Shown here piece by piece: positions 50,819-62,426 of a stretch of DNA of 64,000 bases. Made by a program: the position numbers and the translations under genes. Position 1 is the stretch's first letter. Each line of letters starts with the position of its first letter. The notes below the pieces were generated by a model. That model was not told the DNA's origin, searched no databases, and saw only the letters and a program-made list of their open reading frames with translations. Source of the stretch: Brevipalpus yothersi (lineage: Eukaryota > Arthropoda > Arachnida > Trombidiformes > Tenuipalpidae); assembly GCA_003956705.1 (NCBI GenBank), contig QZCP01000051.1, forward strand, positions 1-64,000, read 5' to 3'.

Positions 50819-52871
50819 TCAGCTGACATTCCTTGAAGGTGTGAACACTTCATAATCTTTGACGCAGAAGTTGTATTCTCCCATTAGTATAGTATTAGAA
50901 GCTCCTTGGCCATCATAAGAATGTGGTAAGTTGGAATAACTTTCCATATTTGCATCACAATTGTCATAGATTGCTAGATCAGCTCCTCCGCCGAAACAGG
51001 GACCATAATCTTGATGGTGAACCACAGCAAGACGCTTTTTGACTATATCGAATTTTGTTGGAGGCTGATTTTCTCGATTTATCAAGGTGAAAAGGAAAGA
51101 TCTCTCAGAAGTAATGTAGCAACCTATTGGAAGAGAAAAATCCATCAGATTGGTAACCAAGTCTTCATCGAAATATATTAACCTCTCATTTCTCTCGGAG
51201 TAGACCATGGAATATCTGTAAAACCACCGCATAGATCACCATTATGACCAGAAATTATCACGAAAGTTGGACTATAATTGTCACAGTGTTCATGGAATGT
51301 GGATGCTGAGAAACCGTTTGTAGATGCTCGATACAGTAGTCGCCATGACTGTTTAGGCGAGCCATACCATTCACTGAGTATTCTTTGAAAATGTATATTG
51401 TTACCGTTCAAAATGAGACTTTCTTGGAAAGTTCTATCAGATATTCTCGGAACTCTTCGACGATCATCAGGATGAGCAAATTTGTTCGGAAGAGCTGCTA
51501 TTCGATAGCGTTCCAGAGACATCTCTATCGGAACGGCTCCAGTCGGTTCGACCTCTTCGGCGAACACTTGACTATCAATGAGTAAAATTCGAATATGTTC
51601 GATGATACCTGAAAGTGCCTAGAATACAAATAATATTTCTAAATTTGAGTAAAGAGATTTCGAAGTCTATGCTTGAAAAACTATTTTATAAATGTTTCCA
51701 AAACTCAATCTCTCTTGAGAGTTCAATTGTCCAGCATACAGAGTACACATGGATGAATTGATCAGAAAACATTATCAATTTTTGCATACCTGACGTATTT
51801 GACTTTTATGTTCTTCATTCCATTCACAGAGTGGTTGGTCGATGCCTGTCTTATGTCGTGCCCAATTCAAAACGGATCTCCATACTTTTTCCTCCTCTAA
51901 AGCTAGCTATAATTGACCGATTGGAAATAAATCAGTGAAGATAGTTCTTCAGTTTCAGAATGATTGGAAAAGAACATTGATTACCGAATCTGATGATACT
52001 AGATGAATGAGGGCTTCTTTGGGTAAATCCAGAAAGGATGTAGTTTGAAAGCATTCTGCAGCATATTTTCCAACATATGAGGCGCATTGTTCTACAAATG
52101 GATTCTTTTTACTAGCTATAATGAGAATGGAAATAATTTTTCCGATTAAATTTGAGTTTATCGACACACCTAATTTTATCCCGTCAGCAGACATACCATT
52201 CAATCGGTTATCCAACTCTAACGATGCGGCCAAATAAGTGCATGCATTTTCGAAGCGTAGATTGTTATTGAAATACTCTATACAAGGCTCCTTAAGATCT
52301 TCGACACCAAGTTCTAAGGATAGAGCAAGAATCTCGAATATATCCACATCTTGGAAATCAATCTGAGAATCGAAATAAATGAATCATAAAAATTTTCTCA
52401 TGAACTTCCGATCAACTATGAGCAAATCATTTTTCTCTCCACTCAATCATTCGGAGAAGCAATAAAATTTTTCCATTATAACTTACTTTCGTACAATAAA
52501 CATAGAATAACACTTGCTTCAAAACATTGGGCTTAGCATTTGGCCATCTAATTGTGATGATTGATGAGGATGATGAAGTGACAGTTGCTCCTTGAATATT
52601 GCATATATCTCCTCTATCCACATTTTGAAAACTGCTGCACCTTAATTGTTGAAATATACAATTTCCGGTGAAAACAAGTGACCATCAAGTTTATCAGTTC
52701 TAGTGGTATAAGAAAAAAAATACTCGGCACTTACCTAGCTTTCAATATAATGCGATGAGCCCATAGACGCACTTCTTCTGATCCAACCACAAAGATCACA
52801 TCACAGGTCTCCTGTTCATGGTAAAGTTTCTCCAAATCTTGAATCAATTTATCAACCCCTTTGGCAACCAT
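50819..52871 (-). CDS. BTB-BACK-TLDc domain protein
   Basis: Seven exons on the minus strand: 52871-52735, 52634-52487, 52362-52197, 52115-51985, 51906-51790, 51618-51183, 51123-50819 (479 residues). The N-terminal BTB/POZ domain has CDVIFVVGSEEVRLWAHRII, RWPNAKPNVLKQVLFYVYC, then IFEILALSLELGVEDLKEPC. A BACK-like helical region follows (ALIHLVSSDS, EEEKVWRSVLNWARHK). The C-terminal TLDc domain (about 290-475) has the LYRASTNGFSASTFHEHCDN start, GGFTDIPWSTP and the GGGADLAIYDNCDAN ... FCVKDYEVF finish. BTB-BACK proteins usually serve as cullin-3 substrate adaptors, and TLDc domains are linked to V-ATPase regulation and oxidative-stress protection. The combination suggests a cullin-3 adaptor, but its target is unknown. 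Exon 2 begins at a tandem GCAGCAG acceptor, so one Ser may be optional. Confidence 0.9.
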
Positions 52872-55800
52872 AACTGTCGGGCTAAATTTCACTATTCACA
52901 CTCATTTGATCAATCAGCTGGAAACACATGTGTATACAAACACAACTTGGAATCTCTCTGACCATCATCCGACACTAGTGTGTAAGGTAAGTCTCAGGTA
53001 AGCCCAACTCATCAGCACGCAGTCCAAAAAAGTGAGCCAACAAGTTGTGTGAAGTCAAGTGAAGCTGAGGGCCATTTCCATAGATGTTTGTCTGGAAAAA
53101 AGTTTCCAGGTTGATGCCCCTTGCCGATATCGAAATCATTAGAGTCTAGATGAAATGAATGATGAAAATTTGAATGCTATATTTCAGAGATCTAAGTTCT
53201 GGATCTCTGGAGTTCTGGTCTTAGAGGATTATTGGTATGTATACTTTTATTTCAAAAGGAATATTGTTTAGTCCATCAATGCCAGTTCGATGTTCATCCA
53301 TTCTTGTATCATGCTACAATTGATCCTCCTGATAGAAACTTTAGCGAAAGTTATCAAACTTGGTTCGATCCATGATGATTTCATTTGATTGGAATGAAAT
53401 CTTCAGCAAGAATTACTGTCCATGAAACGGAAGTATGAGATGGATAAATCTTAATTAATAGTGATTAACTTGGCAATCATCCAGAATGAAGAGAAAAATT
53501 TTCTATTTGAGCTTTATTCTAAATAAAATACATTTATCAAAATCAGAAAATCAAATCGAGTAAATACCAATCAGATTCACCGATCTTTTATTGTTTTACC
53601 ATTAATTTTTTCTTCTGATTGAAAAGATATCCAGAGCTCAAATTTTATTGAGTCAACTCTAAAATAATAATCATCCAGTTTTGTCATCATTGGTGAAAGA
53701 TTGAAAATTGAAGGCTGTTACGGCCAATTAGTTCACTTGCTCTAGAAGGGATCGATGATCATTCAAACGATGGATTATTGTTGTTATTGTATTGATCGGA
53801 AAAGCAAATCATTCTACTAGATCATTCTGTCAGGTTTTTTTTTCTTTCGATTCCGACTGATGGAACATCGTTGACTCAATCAAGCGATCAGCTGAACGTT
53901 AAGCCTGGGACGACCTGATTTGCACCCTCATTTGATTTGGTTCAGAATAGCAAAAAGGAAGAAAAAATCAGCTCGATACTCTTGAATGATCATAAATAAT
54001 CTAGACTACTTGCCATGAAATTGAAACTAAATATCATCAGTCTAGACAAGTATTTGAATACAACGTATCAGGCTGAATCATGTATGAGTTTCAATATTCA
54101 AATCTAGTAAATCTTTATCTTCTTTTTCAAGAGATTCCAGTACCAAATACCATGTGTTGAAATTTTTTGATTTCGAAATTTGATCAGATATGAGTTTATC
54201 AATGAAATATAGCTCTATTCAAATCGCTCAAATTCATCGATCTCATCTGAATGTTCTGATTTGGAATCATTGCACGTGCTGATCTAAGATTATTCCTAAA
54301 ATAGAGCAAAGATAATAGATGATATTCTATGATATCCGACTTCTCTAGTGGATCTTCTTGATGGAGCATTTCAGGTTTCGATAATATCGCAAAATTAACA
54401 GTTTATCTGAATTCTTGTTTCCATTTCTTTCAGCAAAAGATTCCCAATGACGAAGATAATCTATTCTGCTTCACCTATAATCTAATGTTAATTTTGATTT
54501 GATGAGGATGTACATTGCAGACGGGAGAAAATAGAATAGATGATAATATTGCTGGAAAATACTTTTTATTCTCTAATTATCATAATATCACAAGTTTTTT
54601 GACCCTCTCAACACCAATTGGTAACTCACTGACCATACCAAAAGAAGAGAACTGATTCGTTGACAGCTTGTAAGAACAAGTGAAATGATTAAATAAACTT
54701 TCTCACACATATACTTAATGAGGTTTTGGTGAATGATTCCAGCTTCCAACATCGTTAGTAGCCCTTATCGGGCATTTATAAGCCAGTGCTAATCGTTTAT
54801 GTGTGTGCATAAGTATATAAAAATGGAACAAAGATAGTAATAAAAAGAGGTGAGAATACCCGTTAGTGATGAAATATTACCTGTTAGGAAACCTTTTTTT
54901 GACTCAATTTGATGATTAATATCAGTGAACATAAACTTCAGCGTGTGTGTGTATTCCAAAAATGGATTTAGATATTTATTTCATTTTTTTGATACTTAGC
55001 CAAGTGCAGACAGATAATGTGAAAAAAAGTTTCAAAAGTGTTAATTTTATGATTTAGGAGAACAGACAAAATCATTTTGAAATGTTGGAGAAAGTTGTGG
55101 TTTTGGATACAATATTTGCTGTGTACAGGGTCTGAAATTCAGAACAATTAGGGAACTTCCTATCGGAACAAAAAAATCATATGGTTTTCAAACAGAAATG
55201 GTATTGGCCTAATGAGAGTTTAAGTTGTTTCCATTTTATCAGAGGGATTCCAAGGATCGAGTATTCCTGGTCACCTTACAGTGTAAGAGATGAGAATTCG
55301 TACCAATCAATCTAATCGATTAACGATAAGATTGAATGACTTTCAAAAATCCCACAATTTGGTTTATTTTATATGTATATATTTATAAGTCATCCATTCT
55401 CCACTTGAACGGTGGATATTTTCAAATTTTTAATAATATCGATCGGTGGTGAGCCGAATGCGGTGGTCCAATTGTGGGTGGTAGAAGAGGCAGGGAATCG
55501 AATGAAAAATGGGTTCGGCGAGGTAGCATGCTGAATTGAATGATTATCCGAAGAAGCTGTTTGTTGGAACAAGAGATAAAAAGGGAAAGAGAGAGAGAGA
55601 AAGAGAGAAACGATAAAAAAATTCAGTCTCGATCATAAATTCAGTAATTATTGTTACTTTAATGTAAGAATTTTTTTTTTTCGCTGCTTCTCTAGCTTGA
55701 AGTTCAATCTACGATCATCATCAAGTTCAGGAGCTTGACGGATGATGATGATCAAAATGATGTGCCCCGAATGATGTTTTTTGCTTCACAGGCAATCGAA

Positions 55801-56230
55801 TTCAGGTCACCAGGGAATATGATGATGGAGATTTCAAATTTCTACTAAATTTTGAAGCCACTCGGATGGCTGACGCTGACGTTCACGCTCTTACTTGAGT
55901 GTATAGAGATGCGAGAATATCCATGATTATGTATCATTATGATAGAATTTTTAGGCTAAATTTTCAGCTTTCATGGCTTAAGTTGATCCTTTCTGATTCA
56001 TCCTAATCGTAGTGATCCACAATAAAACTGAATGATTAATATTCTATAGCTATGAGCGAATATGATTAAGATTGAGAATTTTCATGTTGACACTTGAGAC
56101 TTCTCACTAATCTTATTTGCATCAAAGAGATTTTCTATTGAAACTTTTCTGGGGATAATCTTGATTCATTATTGTTCGTGTATCTAGCTAATTGAATCAT
56201 GCAAATTGAATATTTGACAATAAGGTGAAC
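52872..56230. other. Intergenic region BTB-TLDc to the SPY-rich gene
   Basis: 3.4 kb, AT-rich, the longest gene-free stretch outside introns apart from 7550-10939. No recognisable exon, tRNA-like or repeat element was found on either strand. Short runs (poly-T, GATGATG) only. Confidence 0.5.
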
Positions 56231-57291
56231 TTACGGTAGAGGGAAACCACTTGAGCCATAGGAAGATGAGCCACCTCCATAAAGGCTTCCACCTGAGTAA
56301 GAAAAGATATCAATCAGTGAAAAAATCAATTTTTTGAATAATTTGATAAAAATTCGAGCCAACAATTCCACCTAATTACCTGATCCGTAAGATGAGGATC
56401 CGTAGGATGAGTATGGAGAGTAAGATGAACTGTATGGGCTACTGGCATATGATCCGTATGAGTATGGGCTTTGAGTAGATGAGAAAGTTCGATTAGTGAA
56501 GATGAGAAAATTCGAAAAAAAAGATAATGAATTGTTTTATTCACCTGCTAGCAGCACCGTAACTTCCATAAGATGATGAGTATGGACTAGAGGAAGAAAT
56601 TCATATCAAATCAAAATTGGTGAACTCAAAAAAGTTATTATCAAAAATTTTACCTGGAGATACTAGAGTAGGGGCTTGATGCCATACTGTATGGGCTGGA
56701 AGCTGAACTGTATCCGGAGTATGGAGATGCTGATGGAGCATGAGTTGGTGAGCTCATTGAGCTACTCATGGCTCCATAACCTAAAGAGATAAACAAGGAA
56801 TCAATGATCAATTCTAAACATAGCAAATGGATACAAAAGATCAAGCGAATAACTTTATCGAACAATTGAAAGTGAAATGATTCCAAATCTTTTCTATTAA
56901 TAATTCTCAAACAATAGTTTTGGAAAAAAATCATCCAAATCATCAGTCATTTGTTGAAATATCTTACCTCCATAGCCAGAGTAAGCAGTTGGGTAAGCGG
57001 CGGCTGCTCCTCCATAGGGATATCCGGCACTGGGAAAACCTGGAAGTTGGAAAAATTTGGAATTTGTTAGGTATGAATTTTGATGAATTCTCAAGCTAAT
57101 CTTGGAATAAAATCTAACCTAAGCTCAAGTTTCCAAAAGATAAATTACTCACCAGGGAAAGCGGGAATGGGCACTGGAACGGGAATAAATGGTCCTGAGG
57201 ATGAGTTGGATGTAGAATTTTGGTTAGCAGCTCTGACCATCAGGACGAGTCCACAACTAAGAAGAGCAACGATAATATTCTTGGACATCAT
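56231..57291 (-). CDS. Small secreted Ser/Pro/Tyr/Gly-rich repeat protein
   Basis: Six small exons on the minus strand: 57291-57153, 57039-56968, 56780-56654, 56586-56545, 56468-56380, 56292-56231 (176 residues). A good signal peptide (MMSKNIIVALLSCGLVLMVRA) is followed by a Pro-rich stretch (IPVPVPIPAFPG). Then come repeats of the SPYS(S/Y)-G type: ASPYSGYSSASSPYSMASS, SSPYSSSYSPYSSYGS, and GGGSSSYGSSG. It has almost no charged residues, and no Cys beyond the signal region. This is the composition of structural extracellular proteins such as cuticle, silk or adhesive proteins; I do not recognise a named family. Repeat-bearing exons start and end in compatible phases, which could allow exon gain or skipping. 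A TATA box lies upstream at 57862-57870. An in-frame ATG at 57363 would disrupt the signal peptide and is not used. Confidence 0.8.
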
Positions 57292-59385
57292 GATTCTAGT
57301 GAACAGTGAGTCGATTGGATGATAGAATAGAAGGCAAAAAAATAGAGAGATCAAAATTGGCATGAAAATGATGATGATCGAAGCACAAAAAACGTCAGTG
57401 AATGAAGGGAGAATGCAGTTTGGATGGTCAATTTTGAAGAAAAGGGAGAGAGAGAATAAAGTAGGAAGTGAAGAAAATTTATCAAGATTGTAACTTATTC
57501 AAACAGATGATGATCACAGTGTTGACAATGAGCCCAAACTAAGTAGCAATACAATAGCCAAGGAATCAAAGAGAAAGACCGTAATCATCAAACGGAGAAC
57601 AAACTAGCTGCTGATATAGTCCACCGATTGTCAAACAAGGGGATAGAAAAAGTGAACAAAGAGATGAAATAAAACTCACAATTGACTTTGGCTTGAGAGA
57701 AGATGAAGATGATGAGAAGAGAAGAGAAAGGATTGAAAGATGAAGAACGAGTAAAGCAGAAAATAATAATTCTTACGGATTAACGATAAAGAGGCAATAA
57801 GAGTTACTTGTTAAACTACGGATCAGAATTGAAGAATGGGATTCAAGAATGGCAGACTGCTTTTATATATAGTCGAGTTCGATGGATCGAAATATGAGAA
57901 CCTGAAGCTCCATTTTTAAGTGACAGAGCATCAACTATATCGTTGAGGCCTTATTTTTCTCTTTCTTTTTATCTTACTTATTCCCAAAACCATCATGTTT
58001 GCCCGAATTTTTGTTCCAGCCTCAGTTTCCCTCCTCCTCCTCCTCCTCCTTCTTCTTTTCTTTTATGCCCTCTCTGATGCGATGAGTTTCCACGACGTGA
58101 TGGGATGATCTGCTCGGCTAACCATGATATTTTATATATTCTAGCACATGATAGTGCCAACAAAAATTTTCCATCCTAATGTTGTAGTGTATGTGAGTGT
58201 AGTGTACGTATAAATACACATGATAATGAGAAAAAATTACTGTTAACCTGAAATATTTTGATCTTTGAGTAAATCATCATCAGCCATGTATGAAAGGAAA
58301 GTATGTTGTGTATAGATACCCTGAAAGGAGATTGATAAAATATTATTATGCTCCAGAAGTCCGCCCGCATCACGATGGGAGTGATGCTTATTGGGTAGTG
58401 ATGCAACACTTTACCCAAAAGATGAGGAGGTTGAGGTAGAAATCGAGTTTTGATGCTTTTTTCTCTCTCTTGAGCATCGGAAATTTGCACAAATGATGCG
58501 ACATAAGTCGTTCTTCTGGAAGAAAGTTCTCACAAACAGTGGTCAACAATGAGAAGTATGATCCGCTCAATTGAGTCAAACAAAACCATTTATTGTAACC
58601 GTAAAGTAACTCTCTTCTCTCTCCTCTTTCCTTTGCCCTTGATCCTGACTTATTCAGCTGAAATATTTCGGGGAGCAAAAATTTCAAATCAATTTTCGCC
58701 TCATTCATGTCTCAATCGGCTTTTATATTACCACGATTGAATCACTGAATAGACATGCTAATTTATTTAGAACAAAGGAGCCTGCGTCTCATTTTTTTCG
58801 TACTACGTTCTCCTCTCTTTTCATAATAGCAAACGATTGAATTTTCAAACGGAGCGTCATTTCAAATACCAATCAAGTATTGGAAGCACAACTGATGAGG
58901 ATGTTCCAAGATCACGTATAACCCAAAAGTTTATTTTCAAAAAAACACCTACCTTTCATACTGGTGAGTAAGAATTATGGAGAAACAGCACTTCTATTCT
59001 GACTCTTGGCCGTTCTGAGGAGTTTCCAAAAAATGGAACTAATATTGTCGGCTGATATAATTCACATTTCACCATTGTTCCTAAACTAAGCTTAAAAGAT
59101 CAGAATTCTCAAGCAGGATTCCAAACATTGTATGCCAGAGACCAGAGTACTCTTCACTCCTGACATACATTTTGGCATTCATATTGATCTCAATCAACTT
59201 CTTTATCGCCACCAACTGCTACCTCAGATGCTCTCTGTAATGTGATATCTGATTCAAGCAAATATTGCCAAGAGTTTATTGATATTTGTACCGAAAATGG
59301 CTGGTTTCATTTTTGAGCATTCTAAATAGAAATATTGTTTGATTCTGATTCTTCGAAAAAATCATCCGAATCAAGCTATGTGACG
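57292..59385. other. Divergent 5' region, SPY-rich gene (-) / astacin (+)
   Basis: 2.1 kb containing the promoter and likely untranslated exon of the SPY-rich gene (TATA at 57862-57870), a CTC/CTT run at 58031-58057, and the 5' flank of the astacin. No other coding exon was found. Confidence 0.5.
57862..57870 (-). promoter_or_regulatory. Probable TATA box of the SPY-rich gene
   Basis: The minus strand reads TATATATAAAA here, with the coding start about 570 bases downstream. A donor-like sequence (CC|GTAAGA) on the minus strand near 57776 suggests a short untranslated first exon. Confidence 0.6.
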
Positions 59386-60291
59386 ATGAAACTTCGATTC
59401 ATTTTTATTCTCATGCTGGAAATATTGAATGTGAGGTCGGAAACAAGACAAACTCAACATGATTCACCGAAAACTACGGAAATTCCAAAGGAAGAATCCT
59501 CTGATCCGGTAGAAAAGGGATCTATTTCGAGTACGGAGAATCATATGGTGTCTAGAGATGAGGATTCTGAACTAAACAAATCGCATGTTACCACTCCAGA
59601 GAGTTTTGATCTGCGAAAAGAAGGCGATATGGTGTCTCCTTTTAGGCGAATAAAGTCATATACCGGAAATAAAATTCGACTTTGGCCGGAAGGAAGAGTG
59701 CCTTTTGTGCTATCAGAGGATTATACTCAAAAGGCACGGGCTGTCATAATGGAAGTTATGGAAACTTTCCACACTCATACTTGTATCAAATTTCAACCAA
59801 GACAACCTGCAGACAAATTTTATATAAAAATTATTCCCGAAGAAAAGTGTAAATCAGAGGTTGGTATGCGTTCACCAGGACAACTTGTTATTCTTGGTGG
59901 CATATGTTTAAATCAAAAAGGTCTCATCGAACATGAATTGATGCACACACTGGGTTTTTATGGACACGAGCATCAGCGTCAAGATCGAGATAAATGGATC
60001 AGAATTAATTGGCACAATATTCCACCTAGATCTTATAGGTTTTTTAAGAAGTTCAAACGTCGCTCGGTACTGGATTATGGACCGTATAATTATCAAAGTG
60101 TTTTACATTTCAAAAATCAACCATTCCAACTGGATGGAGGGAAAGCCCCTGGTCTACCCTTTACACTGCTACAAAATGGCCAAAAAGTTGGCGGAGAAAA
60201 TCTTTCACAGGTTGATATACACAGGATAAAAAGGCTTTACAAGTGTTCTGGAGATTATGGTTCTGTTCCAATCGCCATAAAAGCTGGGTAA
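59386..60291 (+). CDS. Secreted astacin-family metalloprotease, non-canonical zinc motif
   Basis: A single exon (301 residues). Astacins are secreted zinc endopeptidases. The ATG at 59386 gives a signal peptide (MKLRFIFILMLEILNVRS), preceded by the upstream in-frame frame without ATG. An acidic Ser/Thr-rich propeptide follows, then the catalytic domain starting near NKIRLWPEGRVPFVLSEDY. The four domain cysteines are in place (THTCIKF, EEKCKSEVG, GGICLNQ, LYKCSG). The zinc motif reads HELMHTLGFYGHEHQRQDRD (His 183, 187 and 194): one extra Gly lies before the third His, which is at +11 and not +10. The Met-turn SxMHY is SVLHF (Leu 240). Both changes are unusual, so activity is uncertain. No introns and no C-terminal CUB or EGF domains. 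Confidence 0.9.
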   Translation: MKLRFIFILMLEILNVRSETRQTQHDSPKTTEIPKEESSDPVEKGSISSTENHMVSRDEDSELNKSHVTTPESFDLRKEGDMVSPFRRIKSYTGNKIRLWPEGRVPFVLSEDYTQKARAVIMEVMETFHTHTCIKFQPRQPADKFYIKIIPEEKCKSEVGMRSPGQLVILGGICLNQKGLIEHELMHTLGFYGHEHQRQDRDKWIRINWHNIPPRSYRFFKKFKRRSVLDYGPYNYQSVLHFKNQPFQLDGGKAPGLPFTLLQNGQKVGGENLSQVDIHRIKRLYKCSGDYGSVPIAIKAG

Positions 60292-60736
60292 ACTTTCTGT
60301 TTCATCGGCCTTTCCCTTCCACACTTTTACTCCTCTCATATTAAGGGACACGCCATTAAAAAACCACATAAAATATGCTTTTATGATAAAATTTCCCTCT
60401 CATATTTCCTTGAAATCATTTTTTGGATGCCTTCAAGCGATAGAGATGAAAATCGTTTGTTAAATTTTGAGTTTTCTCAAGCATTCGATAGTGATACTAT
60501 GGTGTGGTAATCATTGTGTAAGCAAATAGGAAGGGTAATTATGGAGCCTCAATGGTATTAACTTCAAAAATAAGAATACCTACGTGAGAATAGGAGATAT
60601 GAAAAAGTAAATTGGTCCCGATGATATGAGAAAAAGAGAGGTAGACAACTTGAGAGAAAAATTTTCTGAGAGTAAAACTGATAAAATTTAATTTGATGAA
60701 CAATTGTAATGATAAAACTTAGTGAAGAAATAAGTA
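60292..60736. other. Convergent 3' intergenic region, astacin / SGPP
   Basis: 445 bp of AT-rich 3'-flank sequence between converging genes. Nothing coding seen. Confidence 0.55.
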
Positions 60737-62426
60737 TCAAACTTCTGTGAACATGGTAGGCCTCTCTATGTACAGTAGTCTGAAAACTTTTGGAGCTAGA
60801 TAAGTTATGCTTATTCCCATGAAGAAATAAGTTAATAATTTAACTGGAATCTCTACATAAGGTTTGATTTTTGTTTCTGGATCCTTAGGATTCAATTTAT
60901 GAATATAACAAACGAGTGAAAACGTGGTGAATTTGCCAAGAGCTCGAACTCCAACAATACACAATATACCGATGCAAGCTCTCAACAATGCAAGACCGAT
61001 CAGATTGAAGCCTGGCCACAAAATTGGAAATGGTCGTGATAGGCTTGGTCCTCTGATAATACCAAGCTGATAATTGAGCCAAGATCCGAAAAGTATACCA
61101 CTTCCAGCACCTATAATCACACATGTATCACCTCGTGCTGGAGACCAATGATCTGATTTCGGATAGAACGATGCCATAGCTATAACTAGAGGAATCGAGA
61201 GGAAAGGTGAGTATTTGTTTATGAGAAGAAAAGTATCCAAAGCTTCGATAATGGGGAGTAAGAGGAGCATCATGATAGCCGAGAGAACCAATCCCGCCAA
61301 TATATCCTAGAATAAGATGAAGGATGCATCAGAATTGGAACGTGAGCAAGATAAGGAAGAGTAATCTAGAAAATCATAAAAAATATGCATTACCAGAACG
61401 GAGTGCATTCCCAGATAGAGTCGACTACCACAGACTAGGGCACACCAAAGAGTGGCAAAAACAAAGCCAATCCAGGCTGGATACTGCAATTAGCGATTGA
61501 AAATTGATCAATTCACGAAAATGTCTCATATTTATCATAAGAGAAAGCTGATCACTCACATCATAGCGATGCATTGTGAATATTACCATGGAGAAGGGTA
61601 AAACTGAGCCAACCATAGCATGAGTTGATGGCATACCATATTCTATTGCATATTCTGGTTCCATTACAACAACCGGTGGAGAGGAGGGTCTTTGATAATT
61701 CATCACAAAAAATATGATCACAAAGGAGAGAAAAAAAATAAATATATTCAGATCGAGTTTCAATATTAAATTACTTTCACAAAGAGAGGTGACGCAATCA
61801 GGTAGATAGTTGAGGTGATCAATAAGATATATCATCAATGAAATGGAATAAGATGGAGGTTTATCGGTGGGATGAAAATGAAATTACCTGGGCCATCTAA
61901 TAACATCTTTCAACGATTGTCCAACATACATTACAAGTGCCCATAAAAGTATCATTTGACGACCAACGGCACCGTCAATATTCCAGAACCAGAAGGGAAA
62001 AAACGTTGCATAAAAAATTTCGTAACCTAGACTGGCACCAAAAGCGAATAACCAATACCAAAATTTATTGGTAATCTCATATTTAACAGTATGGCCATTT
62101 TGAGAACATTCTGCTGTATAATAACAATTATTTTCATCCATAATTGATCTATTATCATCTTCTTTATGAACTCTTTTTCTCTTGTAGACCTCTTTATCTT
62201 CTGTAACGTGTCCATTCGATTGACTATATACTACTTTCTTGTTACTACTTGAACTTTTTGTATGATGATGATGATGATGAACATTGACACCACTCTCTTT
62301 GGAGATAACATTATTGATCATACCCTGATCATCACAAAAAATGGCTCTTATTCCAAAATATTTTTGAAAAGAGGCAACCATATCGGGACCTTTTAATCTT
62401 TCCGTCAGCTTATCCATTTCAATCAT
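60737..62426 (-). CDS. SGPP1: Sphingosine-1-phosphate phosphatase (SGPP1/2 family)
   Basis: Four exons on the minus strand: 62426-61888, 61689-61560, 61483-61394, 61306-60737 (442 residues, matching human SGPP1's 441). The enzyme dephosphorylates sphingosine-1-phosphate on the ER membrane, feeding sphingosine back to ceramide. The lipid phosphate phosphatase motifs are intact: motif 1 KDVIRWPRP, spanning the exon 1-2 junction; motif 2 GMPSTHAMVGS; motif 3 SRLYLGMHSVLD, across the exon 3-4 junction. Several membrane spans follow (GLVLSAIMMLLLLPII, IPLVIAMASFY, LALLRACIGILCIVGVRALG). The N-terminal cytosolic part has a six-His run and a basic Ser-rich segment. The start is the first ATG at 62426 (MIEMDKLTERLKG); the frame stays open further upstream with only a TTG. 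Confidence 0.94.
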
